Source: Kribbella kalugense
Lineage (GTDB): Bacteria > Actinomycetota > Actinomycetes > Propionibacteriales > Kribbellaceae
Direction: 5' to 3'
Assembly: GCF_004365875.1 (NCBI RefSeq)
Contig: NZ_SODF01000002.1
Coordinates: forward strand, 1,302,001-1,366,000
Length of the DNA: 64,000 nucleotides
Shown here: one piece after another, positions 15,794 through 23,849 of the stretch
How positions within the stretch are numbered: the stretch's first letter is position 1
Layout: each line of letters begins with the position of its first letter
Translations under genes and position numbers: made by a program
Notes under the pieces: generated by a model
Told to the model about the DNA's origin: nothing
Database searches by the model: none
Seen by the model: the letters and a program-made list of their open reading frames with translations, nothing else

Positions 15794-17857
15794 CTACAGA
15801 ACCAGTTCTGGTTGGAGTTTCTTTGCTGGCCAGACTCGTTGTTTGCGGGCGGCCAGGGTTGAAGCGGCCAGGGCTGCGGCGAACCAGGCGGCTAGGGCTA
15901 GGAGGTCTGGGAGGAGCGACGTGCTGGGGCCGCCGTACATGAGGTGGCGGACGCCGTCGATGGCGTAGCTCATCGGGAGGGCGTGGTGGAAGAAGTACAA
16001 CGGCGCCGGGATGGTTTGCCAGGGGAACGTGCCGCCCGCGCTGACCAGCTGGACCACCATCAGCACCAGCCCGAGGAACTTGCCGACAGCACCGAACCAC
16101 GCCGACAGCGCGTGCAAGATCGCGACGAAGGTGAACGACGTCAGGATCAGGAACCCGACCGTCAGCCACGGATGCGCGGCGTGAATGCCAAGCCCGAGTG
16201 TCACGGCGACGAACACCAGCGTGGCCTGGATCGCGCCGAAAAGAGCCGGAGGCAACCAACCACCGAGAGCGACGCGGAACGGCGACTGCAACGCGGCGAG
16301 CGCCCGCGGTGACAGCGGCCGGACGAGCAGGAACAGCACGTACGCGCCGATCCAGCACGCCAGGCTGAGGAAGAACGGAGCCAGACCAGCGCCGTAGCTG
16401 TCGGCTGTCGCCTGCGAGACGTTCTGCAGAGTGACGGGCGCGCCGAGCGTCTCGGCGACAGCCTTGCGCTGGTCGGCGGACGGGTTCGGGATCTGCTTCA
16501 CGCCATTCGCGAGTCCGGTGTTCAGTTGCGTCGCACCAGCTTTCAGCTGACCCACACCAGTAGCAAGGCTGTTCACGCCGGTCAGCAACTGACCCTGACC
16601 AACCACAGCCTGCTTCTCACCAGCCGCGAGCTGCTGCGCACCGGTCTGCAAGCTGCCGAGCCCAGTCTTGAGTTTGGACGCGCCAGCGTTGAGCTGGTGC
16701 GCACCATCGGCGGCTGAGCTGATCCCGTTGGTCAACGCCGGCGTCGCACCCGCCAGTGCACTGGCGCCGTTGGACACCTTCCGTGCCCCGACAGCGAGCT
16801 GGTTGAGCTGCTTGGAGGTCGACTGGATCTTCGTGTTCGCGCGTACGACGGGAGTCCGCAGCTTCGCCGTTTCCAGCAAAACCTCGCGGATCTGGTGCCG
16901 ACTGAAGCCCTGAGCCTTCAGTTTCGCTGCCAGGTCCGTGTCAAATGTCTTCAGGTCCTTCACCAGCGTGCCGGACGCAGTCGCGACCTGCTTCCCGACA
17001 CCGGCGATCTTCTCGTTGCCATCAGCAACTTGATCCGCGCCGGCAGCCAACGTCTTCGTCTGCTTCGGCAGTGTCGCGGTCTTCTGCTTCAACGTGCCCA
17101 GACCGCTGTCGAGCTGCGAGGCCCCACTGGCCAGCGACGTCGCACCCTGCGACGCCTGTGTAGCGCCGGTCGCCAGCTGGGTTGCGCCGGCGGACAGCTG
17201 CTTCTGCGCAGTGTTGAGTTGCGTCGCGCCGGTCTGCAGCTTCCCGACCCCGGTCGCCGCCGACGTCAGCCCGGTCTGCAGCTGTGCAGCCCCGGCGGCC
17301 GCGGAACTCACCTGCGTATGAATGGTGTTGTACCCGGCCAGCAGCTGCGAAGCCGCCGTCTCACTCACCTCCGACGCCACCGTCTTCGTCACCTGCGCGA
17401 CGACCTGGTTGGCGATCGTGTGGGCGATGTAGTTGTTCGCGTCGTTGGTCAGCAGCTCCAGCTGCGCCTGACGCGGCGTGAAGTCCGCGGCCGACGCCAG
17501 GTCGGAGGAGAACGACTTCGGCAGCACGAGGGCGAACTCGTACTTCCCGTCCGACACCCCCGACGTCGCGTCCGCACGGTCGACCTCGTGCCAGTCAAAG
17601 CTCTTCGACTTCACGAGCTCGTCCGCGACCTGCGGTCCGACGTTCAGTTTCTCGCCGGTGGCCAGCGTCGTACCCGCGTCCTCGACGACGACCGCGGTCG
17701 GGATCTTGTCCAGCCGGCCGTACGGATCGTGGTTCGCGTAGAGGTACAAGCCGCCGTACAGCACCGGCACCAGCAGTAGCGCGACCACGGCCAGTTTGGG
17801 CAGGCGTCCGGCGGTGAGACGCCGCAACTCACTCAGGGCCATCCGCAGCGCGGTCAC
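15794..17857 (-). CDS. YhgE/Pip family membrane protein
   Basis: 687 residues. One membrane helix near residues 20-40 (LAVVALLLVPVLYGGLYLY) followed by the YhgE N-domain (NHDPYGRLDKIPTAVVVEDAGTT), a central extracytoplasmic region of many short repeats of the LxxGAxQLxxG kind (about 195-470), and a C-terminal block of five or so membrane segments (from LAPFFLSLACWIGAYVLFL). This is the ABC-2-like architecture of Pip/YhgE and type VII-associated membrane proteins. GTG start overlaps the stop of the ATPase-like gene (GTGA). Probably a membrane exporter or envelope protein, with the neighbouring gene as its cytoplasmic partner. Confidence 0.88.
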   Translation of the reverse strand: MTALRMALSELRRLTAGRLPKLAVVALLLVPVLYGGLYLYANHDPYGRLDKIPTAVVVEDAGTTLATGEKLNVGPQVADELVKSKSFDWHEVDRADATSGVSDGKYEFALVLPKSFSSDLASAADFTPRQAQLELLTNDANNYIAHTIANQVVAQVTKTVASEVSETAASQLLAGYNTIHTQVSSAAAGAAQLQTGLTSAATGVGKLQTGATQLNTAQKQLSAGATQLATGATQASQGATSLASGASQLDSGLGTLKQKTATLPKQTKTLAAGADQVADGNEKIAGVGKQVATASGTLVKDLKTFDTDLAAKLKAQGFSRHQIREVLLETAKLRTPVVRANTKIQSTSKQLNQLAVGARKVSNGASALAGATPALTNGISSAADGAHQLNAGASKLKTGLGSLQTGAQQLAAGEKQAVVGQGQLLTGVNSLATGVGQLKAGATQLNTGLANGVKQIPNPSADQRKAVAETLGAPVTLQNVSQATADSYGAGLAPFFLSLACWIGAYVLFLLVRPLSPRALAALQSPFRVALGGWLPPALFGAIQATLVFVAVTLGLGIHAAHPWLTVGFLILTSFTFVAILHALSAWFGAVGKFLGLVLMVVQLVSAGGTFPWQTIPAPLYFFHHALPMSYAIDGVRHLMYGGPSTSLLPDLLALAAWFAAALAASTLAARKQRVWPAKKLQPELVL

Positions 17858-18561
17858 GCCTCTGTCTCCTCTACGTCTGATTCTTCGTCGATCGGTGTCA
17901 CGGGCTCCACTGGAGCGACCGGAGCGACCTGTACTGGGTCAGGCTGGTCCGTCTCGCCCATCCGGGCCGCCTTGACGTCCAGCAGTCGCGCTGAAGCGTC
18001 AGCACACGTGATGATGACGCCGTACCCCTGCGCGGCCAGATCGCGCCCCAGCTCGTACCAACTATGCGGATCACCACCATGTCGGTCCGGCATGGTCAGA
18101 ATGACCACCTGTACGTCGGGACGCGCCACGGTCAGCTCCGCGAGCAGTCTGGTGCGTACGACGACCGGTAGGTGCTCGAATCGCTTGCCGGCGTGCTCAG
18201 CCGCGTCTTGCTCGTCCAGCCACTCCAGAACGGCCTTTCGACCTGCCTTGCGGCCAGCGATCGCCAGCTCCTCGCCCACAACCGTCTGGACCGGCAGCGC
18301 GTCGTCCGGCTCGGTAATGCCCGGTGCGTCGACCACTGCGACCCGTCGGCGGAGCAGAGCCGGATCTGCCTTCCCGTCGAGCTTGACGGTCCCGGTGTCC
18401 GGCTTGAGTCGCCCGGACAGACCCAGTGCCGCCGCCACGTGCCCAGCGCCCGGGTACCCAGTCAGCAGCACCACCTGGTGGTCCGCGACCGACACCGACG
18501 TGGCATGCAGCATCGGCGCGTGCGGACCCCGCACACTGATCCTGGTGGCCTCGAGCTCCAT
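17854..18561 (-). CDS. ABC-ATPase-like protein with a degenerate P-loop, partner of YhgE/Pip
   Basis: 235 residues patterned like a short ABC ATPase: LEATRISVRGPHAPMLHATSVSV, a P-loop place reading TGYPGAGHVAAA, and GRLKPDTGTVKLDG. The Walker A lysine and Ser/Thr are missing (GAGHV instead of GxGKS/T), no LSGGQ is visible (FEHLPVVVRTRL in its place), and the Walker B region reads PDVQVVILTMPDR without the catalytic Glu. The tail is Pro/Glu-rich. It probably does not hydrolyse ATP normally and may be a regulatory or structural subunit. Operon with the YhgE gene, divergent from a TetR gene with a shared palindromic operator. Confidence 0.72.
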   Translation of the reverse strand: MELEATRISVRGPHAPMLHATSVSVADHQVVLLTGYPGAGHVAAALGLSGRLKPDTGTVKLDGKADPALLRRRVAVVDAPGITEPDDALPVQTVVGEELAIAGRKAGRKAVLEWLDEQDAAEHAGKRFEHLPVVVRTRLLAELTVARPDVQVVILTMPDRHGGDPHSWYELGRDLAAQGYGVIITCADASARLLDVKAARMGETDQPDPVQVAPVAPVEPVTPIDEESDVEETEA

Positions 18562-18571
18562 CCTGCATCCC

Positions 18572-18611
18572 CGTTCAATACGGTTGTGTATTCAATACAA
18601 GACTGTATCCT
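18572..18611. promoter_or_regulatory. Divergent TetR operator/promoter region
   Basis: The 13-bp perfect palindrome TGTATTCAATACA (18587-18599) and overlapping AATAC/GTATT half-sites lie in an AT-rich island of the 56-bp divergent gap. For the TetR gene, TTGTGT (18584-18589), a 16-bp spacer and TATCCT (18606-18611) fit a promoter whose transcript would begin at or near the ATG at 18618 (leaderless). The palindrome sits between -35 and -10, as expected for autorepression and control of the YhgE operon. Confidence 0.65.
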
Positions 18612-18617
18612 ACTCTT

Positions 18618-19232
18618 ATGGAAACGCCCAAGCGCCGCCGCTCCAACACCCGGGCCCGTCTGCTCGAAGGAGCCCTGGAGGTGTTCGCCGAGCGCGGTTT
18701 CCACGGTGCGTCGGTGGAGGACATCTGTGAGCGGGCCGGGTTCACCCGCGGCGCCTTCTACTCGAACTTCGCGTCCAAGGACGAGTTGGTCCTCGCGCTC
18801 TTCCAGGCCACGACGGACCGCCTCCTGGAGCAGATCGAGGCGCTGCTACCCGAGCTGGCGAACCAGCCCGGCTCCCTCCTGGACGCCGTACTCGGGCTGC
18901 TCGACGAGACCGCGCCGGACCAGCGCCAGTGGCACCTGATCTCTACCGAGTTCACGCTGCACGCACTGCGCGACCCGGACGCCGCGAAGGCGCTGAACAA
19001 GCAGCGCGCGATGTTCCGCGACAGCCTGACCAAGCTGGTCGAGCAGATCACCACGACCAGCCAGCTAACGCTCACCGTGCCCGCAGAGCAGTTCGTCCGA
19101 CTGGTGATGGCCGTACACGAGGGCGCCAGATCACAGAGCCTCCTCGAACCGCGCAAGGTCCCAGCCGGCTCTCTGGAGCACACCTTCCTGCCAATGGTGC
19201 TGGAGGCTGTGACGTCCTCCCCCGGTAATTAG
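18618..19232 (+). CDS. TetR family regulator (probable repressor of the YhgE operon)
   Basis: 204 residues. N-terminal HTH: NTRARLLEGALEVFAERGFHGASVEDICERAGFTRGAFYSNFASKDELVLALF, a textbook TetR domain, then a helical ligand domain. Divergent from the ATPase-like/YhgE pair with a 13-bp palindrome between, so it very probably represses that operon and itself. The stop overlaps the convergent NmrA-like gene by four bases. Confidence 0.92.
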   Translation: METPKRRRSNTRARLLEGALEVFAERGFHGASVEDICERAGFTRGAFYSNFASKDELVLALFQATTDRLLEQIEALLPELANQPGSLLDAVLGLLDETAPDQRQWHLISTEFTLHALRDPDAAKALNKQRAMFRDSLTKLVEQITTTSQLTLTVPAEQFVRLVMAVHEGARSQSLLEPRKVPAGSLEHTFLPMVLEAVTSSPGN

Positions 19233-20083
19233 GAGGGGAAGCGCGCCACTCGGCGCAGTACGGCGTCCGCGCCCGGAGTGGCCGGGTGGCTGAGCAGGTC
19301 GGCGAGCGTCGTCGTAGGTGTGGCGGACCAGCGGCTGCGAAAGTCCACGTAGAGCGCAGTCAACTGCTGCGCGGCGGCCTCGGGCAGTCCGAACGTTCCG
19401 GTGAGGTAGACGACGAACTCGTCGTCGGTGACCGCGCGGAACGGCACGCCGGCCAGGTCGGCCAGCTTGTCCCATCCGATCGCGTCCGGACCAGTCAGCT
19501 CCACGACTGCGCTGTCCAGGTCTGTGCTCAGCACGACCGCGGCGGACGCCTCGGCAAGATCCGTGAGTGCAGCCGGGGTGACCGAGGCGCCGTTCGCGGG
19601 CGCCACCAGCTCGCCGGTCTTCCGGCCCCAGGCGACGTCCCGCGCGAGCGCGTCGGGCAGTCCCGCGGCCAGTCGCACGATCGTCCAGCTCGGTCCGGCG
19701 GCCCGTACGGCGGCTTCGAGCTCGCGGTAATCCTGGACGGTCGGCATCGTTGCTCGCTCCAGATCGGGCCAGCTGGTCAGAACGATCCGGCGTACTCCGG
19801 CCTCGGCTGCGGCACCGATCGCGGCGGTCACGCGCCGACGACGCGCCGACGGGTCGGTGCCGAAGAACGTCGCGTTCACCAGGATCGTCTCGACTCCGGC
19901 CAGAGATGCCCGGAGAGTCGCCGGGTCGTCGAAGTCGCCCGGCCGATAGTCGACCCCGGGCACCGGCTGGGCCTTCGAGGGCTCGCGCACCGTCGCGACG
20001 ACGGGCTGATCGGTCAGTGTTTTCAGGTGGGAGACGACGGCCGAGCCGAACTCGCCGTGGCCGCCGGTGATCGCGAACACCAT
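19229..20083 (-). CDS. NmrA-like/atypical SDR NAD(P)-binding protein
   Basis: 284 residues. The N-terminal TGGHGEFGSAVVSHL is the atypical SDR glycine motif (TGxxGxxG), followed by VVATVREPSKA, GDFDDPATLRASLAGVETILVNA and RRIVLTSW. Such proteins act as quinone reductases or redox sensors. It is divergent from a TetR gene with two palindromes in the 79-bp gap, so it is likely the regulated target. ATG start at 20083; promoter elements for this side are not clear. Confidence 0.88.
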   Translation of the reverse strand: MVFAITGGHGEFGSAVVSHLKTLTDQPVVATVREPSKAQPVPGVDYRPGDFDDPATLRASLAGVETILVNATFFGTDPSARRRRVTAAIGAAAEAGVRRIVLTSWPDLERATMPTVQDYRELEAAVRAAGPSWTIVRLAAGLPDALARDVAWGRKTGELVAPANGASVTPAALTDLAEASAAVVLSTDLDSAVVELTGPDAIGWDKLADLAGVPFRAVTDDEFVVYLTGTFGLPEAAAQQLTALYVDFRSRWSATPTTTLADLLSHPATPGADAVLRRVARFPS

Positions 20084-20102
20084 TCCGGGCTCCTAGACTA
20101 AG

Positions 20103-20143
20103 CGGGGTCATCGCCCCGGTAAATATACGGGGCGCACGCCCCG
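20103..20143. promoter_or_regulatory. Two identical-type palindromes in the NmrA/TetR divergent promoter
   Basis: CGGGG-6-CCCCG occurs at 20103-20118 and again at 20128-20143, 25 bp centre to centre, flanking TAAATATAC, which probably carries a -10 element. Spacing of about two and a half turns. Likely tandem binding sites for the TetR protein encoded downstream. AGGAGG (20151-20156) is a strong ribosome site for the GTG at 20163. Confidence 0.65.
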
Positions 20144-20162
20144 GTTAGCAAGGAGGACAGCA

Positions 20163-20714
20163 GTGAGCCCACGGGCACCGCGCGCCGACGCGCTCCGCAA
20201 CCGTGCCCGCATCCTCGCCGCGGCCCGCGACGCGTTCGCCCGGGACGGCCTGGACGTCCCGCTCGATACGGTCGCCGAGCGGGCCGGGGTCGGTGCGGGG
20301 ACGGTGCACCGGCACTTTCCGACCAAGGAGGCGCTGGTCGGTGCGGTGATCGCCGATCGGCTCGAGCAGCTGGCCGACCGCGCGACGCTCCTCGGCGAGC
20401 AACCCGAGGACTTCTTCGCGTTCCTGGGTGAGCTGGTCGAGTCCGGCCGCGACAACCTGGCGCTCTCCGCCGCCCTCGGCGGCACCTTGGGGGCTGATGG
20501 CGCCGCCTTCGCCGAGCGGCTGTCCAGCGCCTTTGCGTCGTTGCTCGCCAAGGCGCAGAGCTCCGGCGTTGTCCGGCAGGACGTCACCGCCGCCGAGATC
20601 CACGCAATCCTCGCCGGCGTACTCGCCACCGAAAGCCGCCTGCCACCAAAGCGCCGAGGCCTCGGCCTCGAGATCGCGATCGCCGGACTGCGCGCTAGCC
20701 GACCTTCACGTTGA
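20163..20714 (+). CDS. TetR family regulator
   Basis: 183 residues: RNRARILAAARDAFARDGLDVPLDTVAERAGVGAGTVHRHFPTKEALVGAVI is the TetR HTH; the C-domain matches the SbtR-like type. GTG start with AGGAGG seven bases upstream. Divergent from the NmrA-like gene, which it probably represses through the paired CGGGG/CCCCG palindromes. Its 3' end overlaps the convergent molybdoenzyme gene by 20 bp. Confidence 0.92.
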   Translation: MSPRAPRADALRNRARILAAARDAFARDGLDVPLDTVAERAGVGAGTVHRHFPTKEALVGAVIADRLEQLADRATLLGEQPEDFFAFLGELVESGRDNLALSAALGGTLGADGAAFAERLSSAFASLLAKAQSSGVVRQDVTAAEIHAILAGVLATESRLPPKRRGLGLEIAIAGLRASRPSR

Positions 20715-22227
20715 CGGTGTGGAGGCCGGTCGAGCCGTTCGGGGCCGGTGGTGCGGACGACTCGACCTGTGGGTTTCCCTTGTCGTCAGTCGCCCGTACC
20801 TGCAAGACATGTGTGCCGCGTGGCGCGTCCCAGGTCCAGTGCCACTGCCGCCAGGTGTCGATCGACGCGTCCGTCGCCAGTGTCGCCTGTTGCCATTGGC
20901 CACCATCGACGCGGACCTCGACCTTGGACACGCCGACATGCTGGTCCCACGCCACCCCGGCCACAGTCACCGGCCCAGGCTCCACCTTCTTGCCGCCTGG
21001 TACGTCGATCCGCGACGACAACTTGATCGGCCCGAGCGCCGACCAGCCGCGCGGCGTCCAGTAGCCCTCGAACTGGTCGAACCGAGTCACCTCGATATCC
21101 ACCAGCCACTTCGTCGCCGACACATAGCCATACAGCCCGGGTACGACGATGCGCACCGGGAACCCGTGCTCCACCGGCAACGGCTGTCCGTTCATCGCGA
21201 ACGCGAGCATCGCCTGCCGACCGTCGAGCAGCGTCGGGAGCGGCGTACCTGCGGTGAACCCGTCCTTCGACATCGACTGGATCGCGTCCGCGTCCTTGGA
21301 CGGGCCAGCCTCCTCGAGCAGGTCCTTCAGAACGACGCCGGACCAGAGCGCGTTCCCGATCAGGTCGCCGCCGACCTCGTTGCTCACACAGGTCAGCGTG
21401 ACCCACTTATGCACGACCGGCCGCTTCAGCAAGTCGTCGAACGTCAGTTCGATCTCGTGGTCGACCATGCCGTGGATGCGCAGCTTCCAGTCCGCGGGCG
21501 CGATCTGCGGCACCGAGAGCGCAGTGTCGATCCGGTAGAAGTCGTCGTTCGGCGTGGCCCACGGTACGGCGCCGTTCGCCTGGACGCCGGCCGGCGGGTT
21601 GAGGCTCGGAGGCTTCGGAAGCTGGAGCTTGTTGCGGGCGTCGGCGACCGCGGCGCGGTTCCCGCCGACGACCCTGCCGAGCAGGGCAGCCGCTGCCGAG
21701 CCGAGCGCAACCCCGCCCGAGAGCTGCAGAAACCCGCGGCGGCTGACTGCGTCGTCCGGAAAGTTCAGAAGCGGTTCGAGTCGTCGGCTGAACAGCCGCA
21801 GGATGATCAGCGCGGTGATCCCGGCCATCGCGGACGGGAGGAACCCGGTCTGCCCAGAGTCGGCGCGGGTGAGTGCTGCTGCGACCGCGGCGCCGGTGAG
21901 CGCGACTGTGATCAGAGCACCGGCCCAATACCGCCGTACGGCGAGAACCCCGCCGACCGCGGCCAGGGCGACCACGACGATCACGATGCCGGTCCGGAGC
22001 GCGGTCTTGTCGTGGGTGCCGAACCAGGAGATCGCGAGATCCTTCAGCCACGGCGGCACCCGGTCGATGAACGCCGACCCGATCGCCACCACGGGCGTCT
22101 GCGGAGTGCCGAGGAATCCGGCCGCCACACTGCCGACCGCGAGACCGGCGAGGGCCGCGAGTACGCCGCCCACCGCTCCTCGCCATCGAAATCCGCCAGG
22201 AGCCTTTGGGTCAGCTTGTTGCTTCAC
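20695..22227 (-). CDS. Membrane-anchored sulfite-oxidase-family molybdopterin oxidoreductase
   Basis: 510 residues. About four hydrophobic segments occupy residues 17-150. Then SRRGFLQLSGGVALGSAAAALLG resembles a Tat motif followed by another membrane segment. The catalytic domain (about 225-405) has GMVDHEIELTFDDLL, the molybdenum-ligand cysteine in LTCVSNEVGGDLIGN, VWSGVVLKDLL-like and GFPVRIVVPGLYGYVSATKWL; a Mo-cofactor dimerisation domain ends the protein. It should face the outside and oxidise or reduce a small molecule; partner and substrate are unknown. Not in an operon with its neighbours, which are MarR upstream and a convergent TetR. Confidence 0.88.
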   Translation of the reverse strand: MKQQADPKAPGGFRWRGAVGGVLAALAGLAVGSVAAGFLGTPQTPVVAIGSAFIDRVPPWLKDLAISWFGTHDKTALRTGIVIVVVALAAVGGVLAVRRYWAGALITVALTGAAVAAALTRADSGQTGFLPSAMAGITALIILRLFSRRLEPLLNFPDDAVSRRGFLQLSGGVALGSAAAALLGRVVGGNRAAVADARNKLQLPKPPSLNPPAGVQANGAVPWATPNDDFYRIDTALSVPQIAPADWKLRIHGMVDHEIELTFDDLLKRPVVHKWVTLTCVSNEVGGDLIGNALWSGVVLKDLLEEAGPSKDADAIQSMSKDGFTAGTPLPTLLDGRQAMLAFAMNGQPLPVEHGFPVRIVVPGLYGYVSATKWLVDIEVTRFDQFEGYWTPRGWSALGPIKLSSRIDVPGGKKVEPGPVTVAGVAWDQHVGVSKVEVRVDGGQWQQATLATDASIDTWRQWHWTWDAPRGTHVLQVRATDDKGNPQVESSAPPAPNGSTGLHTVNVKVG

Positions 22228-22246
22228 TTCTCAACAATTGCGCGGC

Positions 22247-22274
22247 GGGGCGCCCGACACCAGCCGGACGCCCC
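22247..22274 (-). terminator. GC-rich hairpin after the MarR gene
   Basis: GGGGCG (22247-22252) pairs with CGCCCC (22269-22274) and three more inner bases pair. Lies 35 bp beyond the MarR stop and just upstream of the molybdoenzyme start; no T tract. Confidence 0.4.
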
Positions 22275-22308
22275 ATTCGTTAGTCGCGGGTAATGCTTGG
22301 CAGGGTGT

Positions 22309-22860
22309 TCAGATCCGGTCGGGTGTGATCGGGCCGAGCCCGGGCCGGCCGTTCGGCCAGCGGCGGGCGTTGTCCCGGACCCGTCGAAGCTTGCCGAGGA
22401 CGATGTCTCGGTCGTCTGCCAGCTGGGACATCCAGAGGCTGTCGATCTCGAGCAGGTGGTCCGGCAGTGCTTCGCGCAACCGGCGCCTTCCCTCCTCGGT
22501 CAGGACGGCGAACGAGCCGCGGGCATCGTCGGGACAGGGCTCCCGGCGGACCAGTCCGAGGTTCTCGGCACGGTCGACCAGCCGGGTGATGCCGCCAGTG
22601 GTGACGGTCAACTCCCGGGCGAGCGAGGTGAGACGCTGTTTCTCGCCGTGGCTGCGGGCAAGCCGCAGCAACAGTTCGAACATTGCCATTTGCAGTCCAC
22701 TGCGCTTCAAGGAATGGCGCATCAGGTGATCCAGTTCGGCTGCTGCTTCTCGCAGCAGGCCGTAGGCCGTCAGCACGTCGCTTTCCCAGGGTTCGGCGGC
22801 GCGAGTGGGTTCTGCATCGGCGAGCGCTAGGGGCGAGCAAAGCGAAGGCGCGATGGTCAT
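22309..22860 (-). CDS. MarR family regulator
   Basis: 183 residues with LDHLMRHSLKRSGLQMAMFELLLRLARS, the recognition region RLTSLARELTVTTGGITRLVDRAENLGLVRRE and the wing PDDARGSFAVLTEEGRRRL. A signal or target is not evident. The ATG at 22860 is followed by about 25 residues before the domain. Upstream, AGGTCAC (22883-22889) and GTGACCT (22903-22909) form a perfect 7-bp inverted repeat that may be its operator. Confidence 0.9.
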   Translation of the reverse strand: MTIAPSLCSPLALADAEPTRAAEPWESDVLTAYGLLREAAAELDHLMRHSLKRSGLQMAMFELLLRLARSHGEKQRLTSLARELTVTTGGITRLVDRAENLGLVRREPCPDDARGSFAVLTEEGRRRLREALPDHLLEIDSLWMSQLADDRDIVLGKLRRVRDNARRWPNGRPGLGPITPDRI

Positions 22861-23006
22861 GCGCGGACTCTATTAGCTGACTAGGTCACTTCGCTACACG
22901 GGGTGACCTTTCGGCTACAGATCGACCGGCAAACGCAAGAACCTTGAGCGTAACGAACCATCTGGTCTAGCGCGGAGTTCTTCCACCTGCGCCAGACATT
23001 CCTCCC

Positions 23007-23015
23007 TGTGGATAA
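23007..23015 (-). other. DnaA-box-like nonamer
   Basis: TGTGGATAA, the complement of the consensus DnaA box TTATCCACA, in the 227-bp intergenic stretch before the type IV secretion-like pair. Further exact copies are at 58933-58941 (intergenic) and 34350-34358 (inside an ABC gene). No origin-like cluster is present. Confidence 0.5.
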
Positions 23016-23087
23016 CTTCCGCGGGCCTACCGCGATTTTTGCCACCCTTGACCCGTGAGGTTGTCGACCAACGGATCGGGGAGTCAG

Positions 23088-23849
23088 ATGAGCAACGACA
23101 CGGAAGAGAAGTCGCCGTACGGCGCTGGTTTTATCGCGGCCTGCATCGTCGTCGGCGCCGTCCTGCTGTGCGGCCTCCTGATCCTCGTCACCGGCTCGGG
23201 CTCCTCCGGGAGCGCAACGGCAAGCGCCCAGCAGCCGCCCGATCCTGCTCCGGTAGCCCGGGCGGAGAACGATCCGGCCACTCCTGTCAGTACCGTCGAT
23301 CGGGCGCAGGCTGGTGGTTGCGGCCTCCCGGCCGGTGACCAGGCGGTTCCCGACAGGGCCCCTTCGGTGGACAGCTGGGAGGTCAGTCGACGGATCGTCG
23401 TACCGCGATCGTCGGCGTACGGCCCACGGACAACCGACACCGACGGTTTCCGGCATTGCTTCGCCCACTCGCCGACCGGCGCGCTGTACGCCGCGTACAG
23501 CGCGATAGCGGCGATTGCCGACCAGAGCAAGGTCGTCCCCACCGCCCGAAAACTGATGATCCCCGGGGCGGCGACCGACAGCCTGATCCAGGAGCTCACC
23601 ATTCAGCAGACCTCGACGGAATCGTCCTCGATCCAACCGGTCGGCTACCGGGTCGTCGACGCCGGGCCGGAGCGGGTGACCGTCATGCTCGCCTTCCCGG
23701 TCGAGTCCGTGTACATGAGCGCCACGCTGACCCTCGTTTGGTACCAGGGCGACTGGCGGATCCAGCCGCCGGCACCCGGGCAAGCTGTCGGAGCGCCCTT
23801 CGCTCAGCACCGTGATCTGGCCGATTTCGTGAACTGGAGTGGTGTCTGA
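23088..23849 (+). CDS. Membrane-anchored protein of a conjugation-like pair
   Basis: 253 residues. One transmembrane helix near residues 14-36 (FIAACIVVGAVLLCGLLIL), then a Ser/Pro/Ala-rich linker and a predicted extracytoplasmic domain with two Cys (GGCGLPAG, HCFAHSP) and the end DLADFVNWSGV. The layout matches the small accessory proteins found beside TrbL-like genes in actinomycete conjugation-type loci, but the family is not certain. ATG at 23088 has GGGGAG seven bases upstream; a possible upstream start at 23055 lacks one. Stop overlaps the TrbL-like start (TGATG). Confidence 0.6.
   Translation: MSNDTEEKSPYGAGFIAACIVVGAVLLCGLLILVTGSGSSGSATASAQQPPDPAPVARAENDPATPVSTVDRAQAGGCGLPAGDQAVPDRAPSVDSWEVSRRIVVPRSSAYGPRTTDTDGFRHCFAHSPTGALYAAYSAIAAIADQSKVVPTARKLMIPGAATDSLIQELTIQQTSTESSSIQPVGYRVVDAGPERVTVMLAFPVESVYMSATLTLVWYQGDWRIQPPAPGQAVGAPFAQHRDLADFVNWSGV

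Noticed and set aside
16500..17340. Repetitive stretch considered as a DNA tandem repeat array
   Set aside because: It codes for degenerate LxxGAxQL peptide repeats of YhgE/Pip, common in this family; DNA copies are not identical.
20428..22293. 621-codon plus-strand open frame over the molybdoenzyme gene
   Set aside because: Antisense to a clear gene and overlaps the TetR gene in another frame; no recognisable motif.
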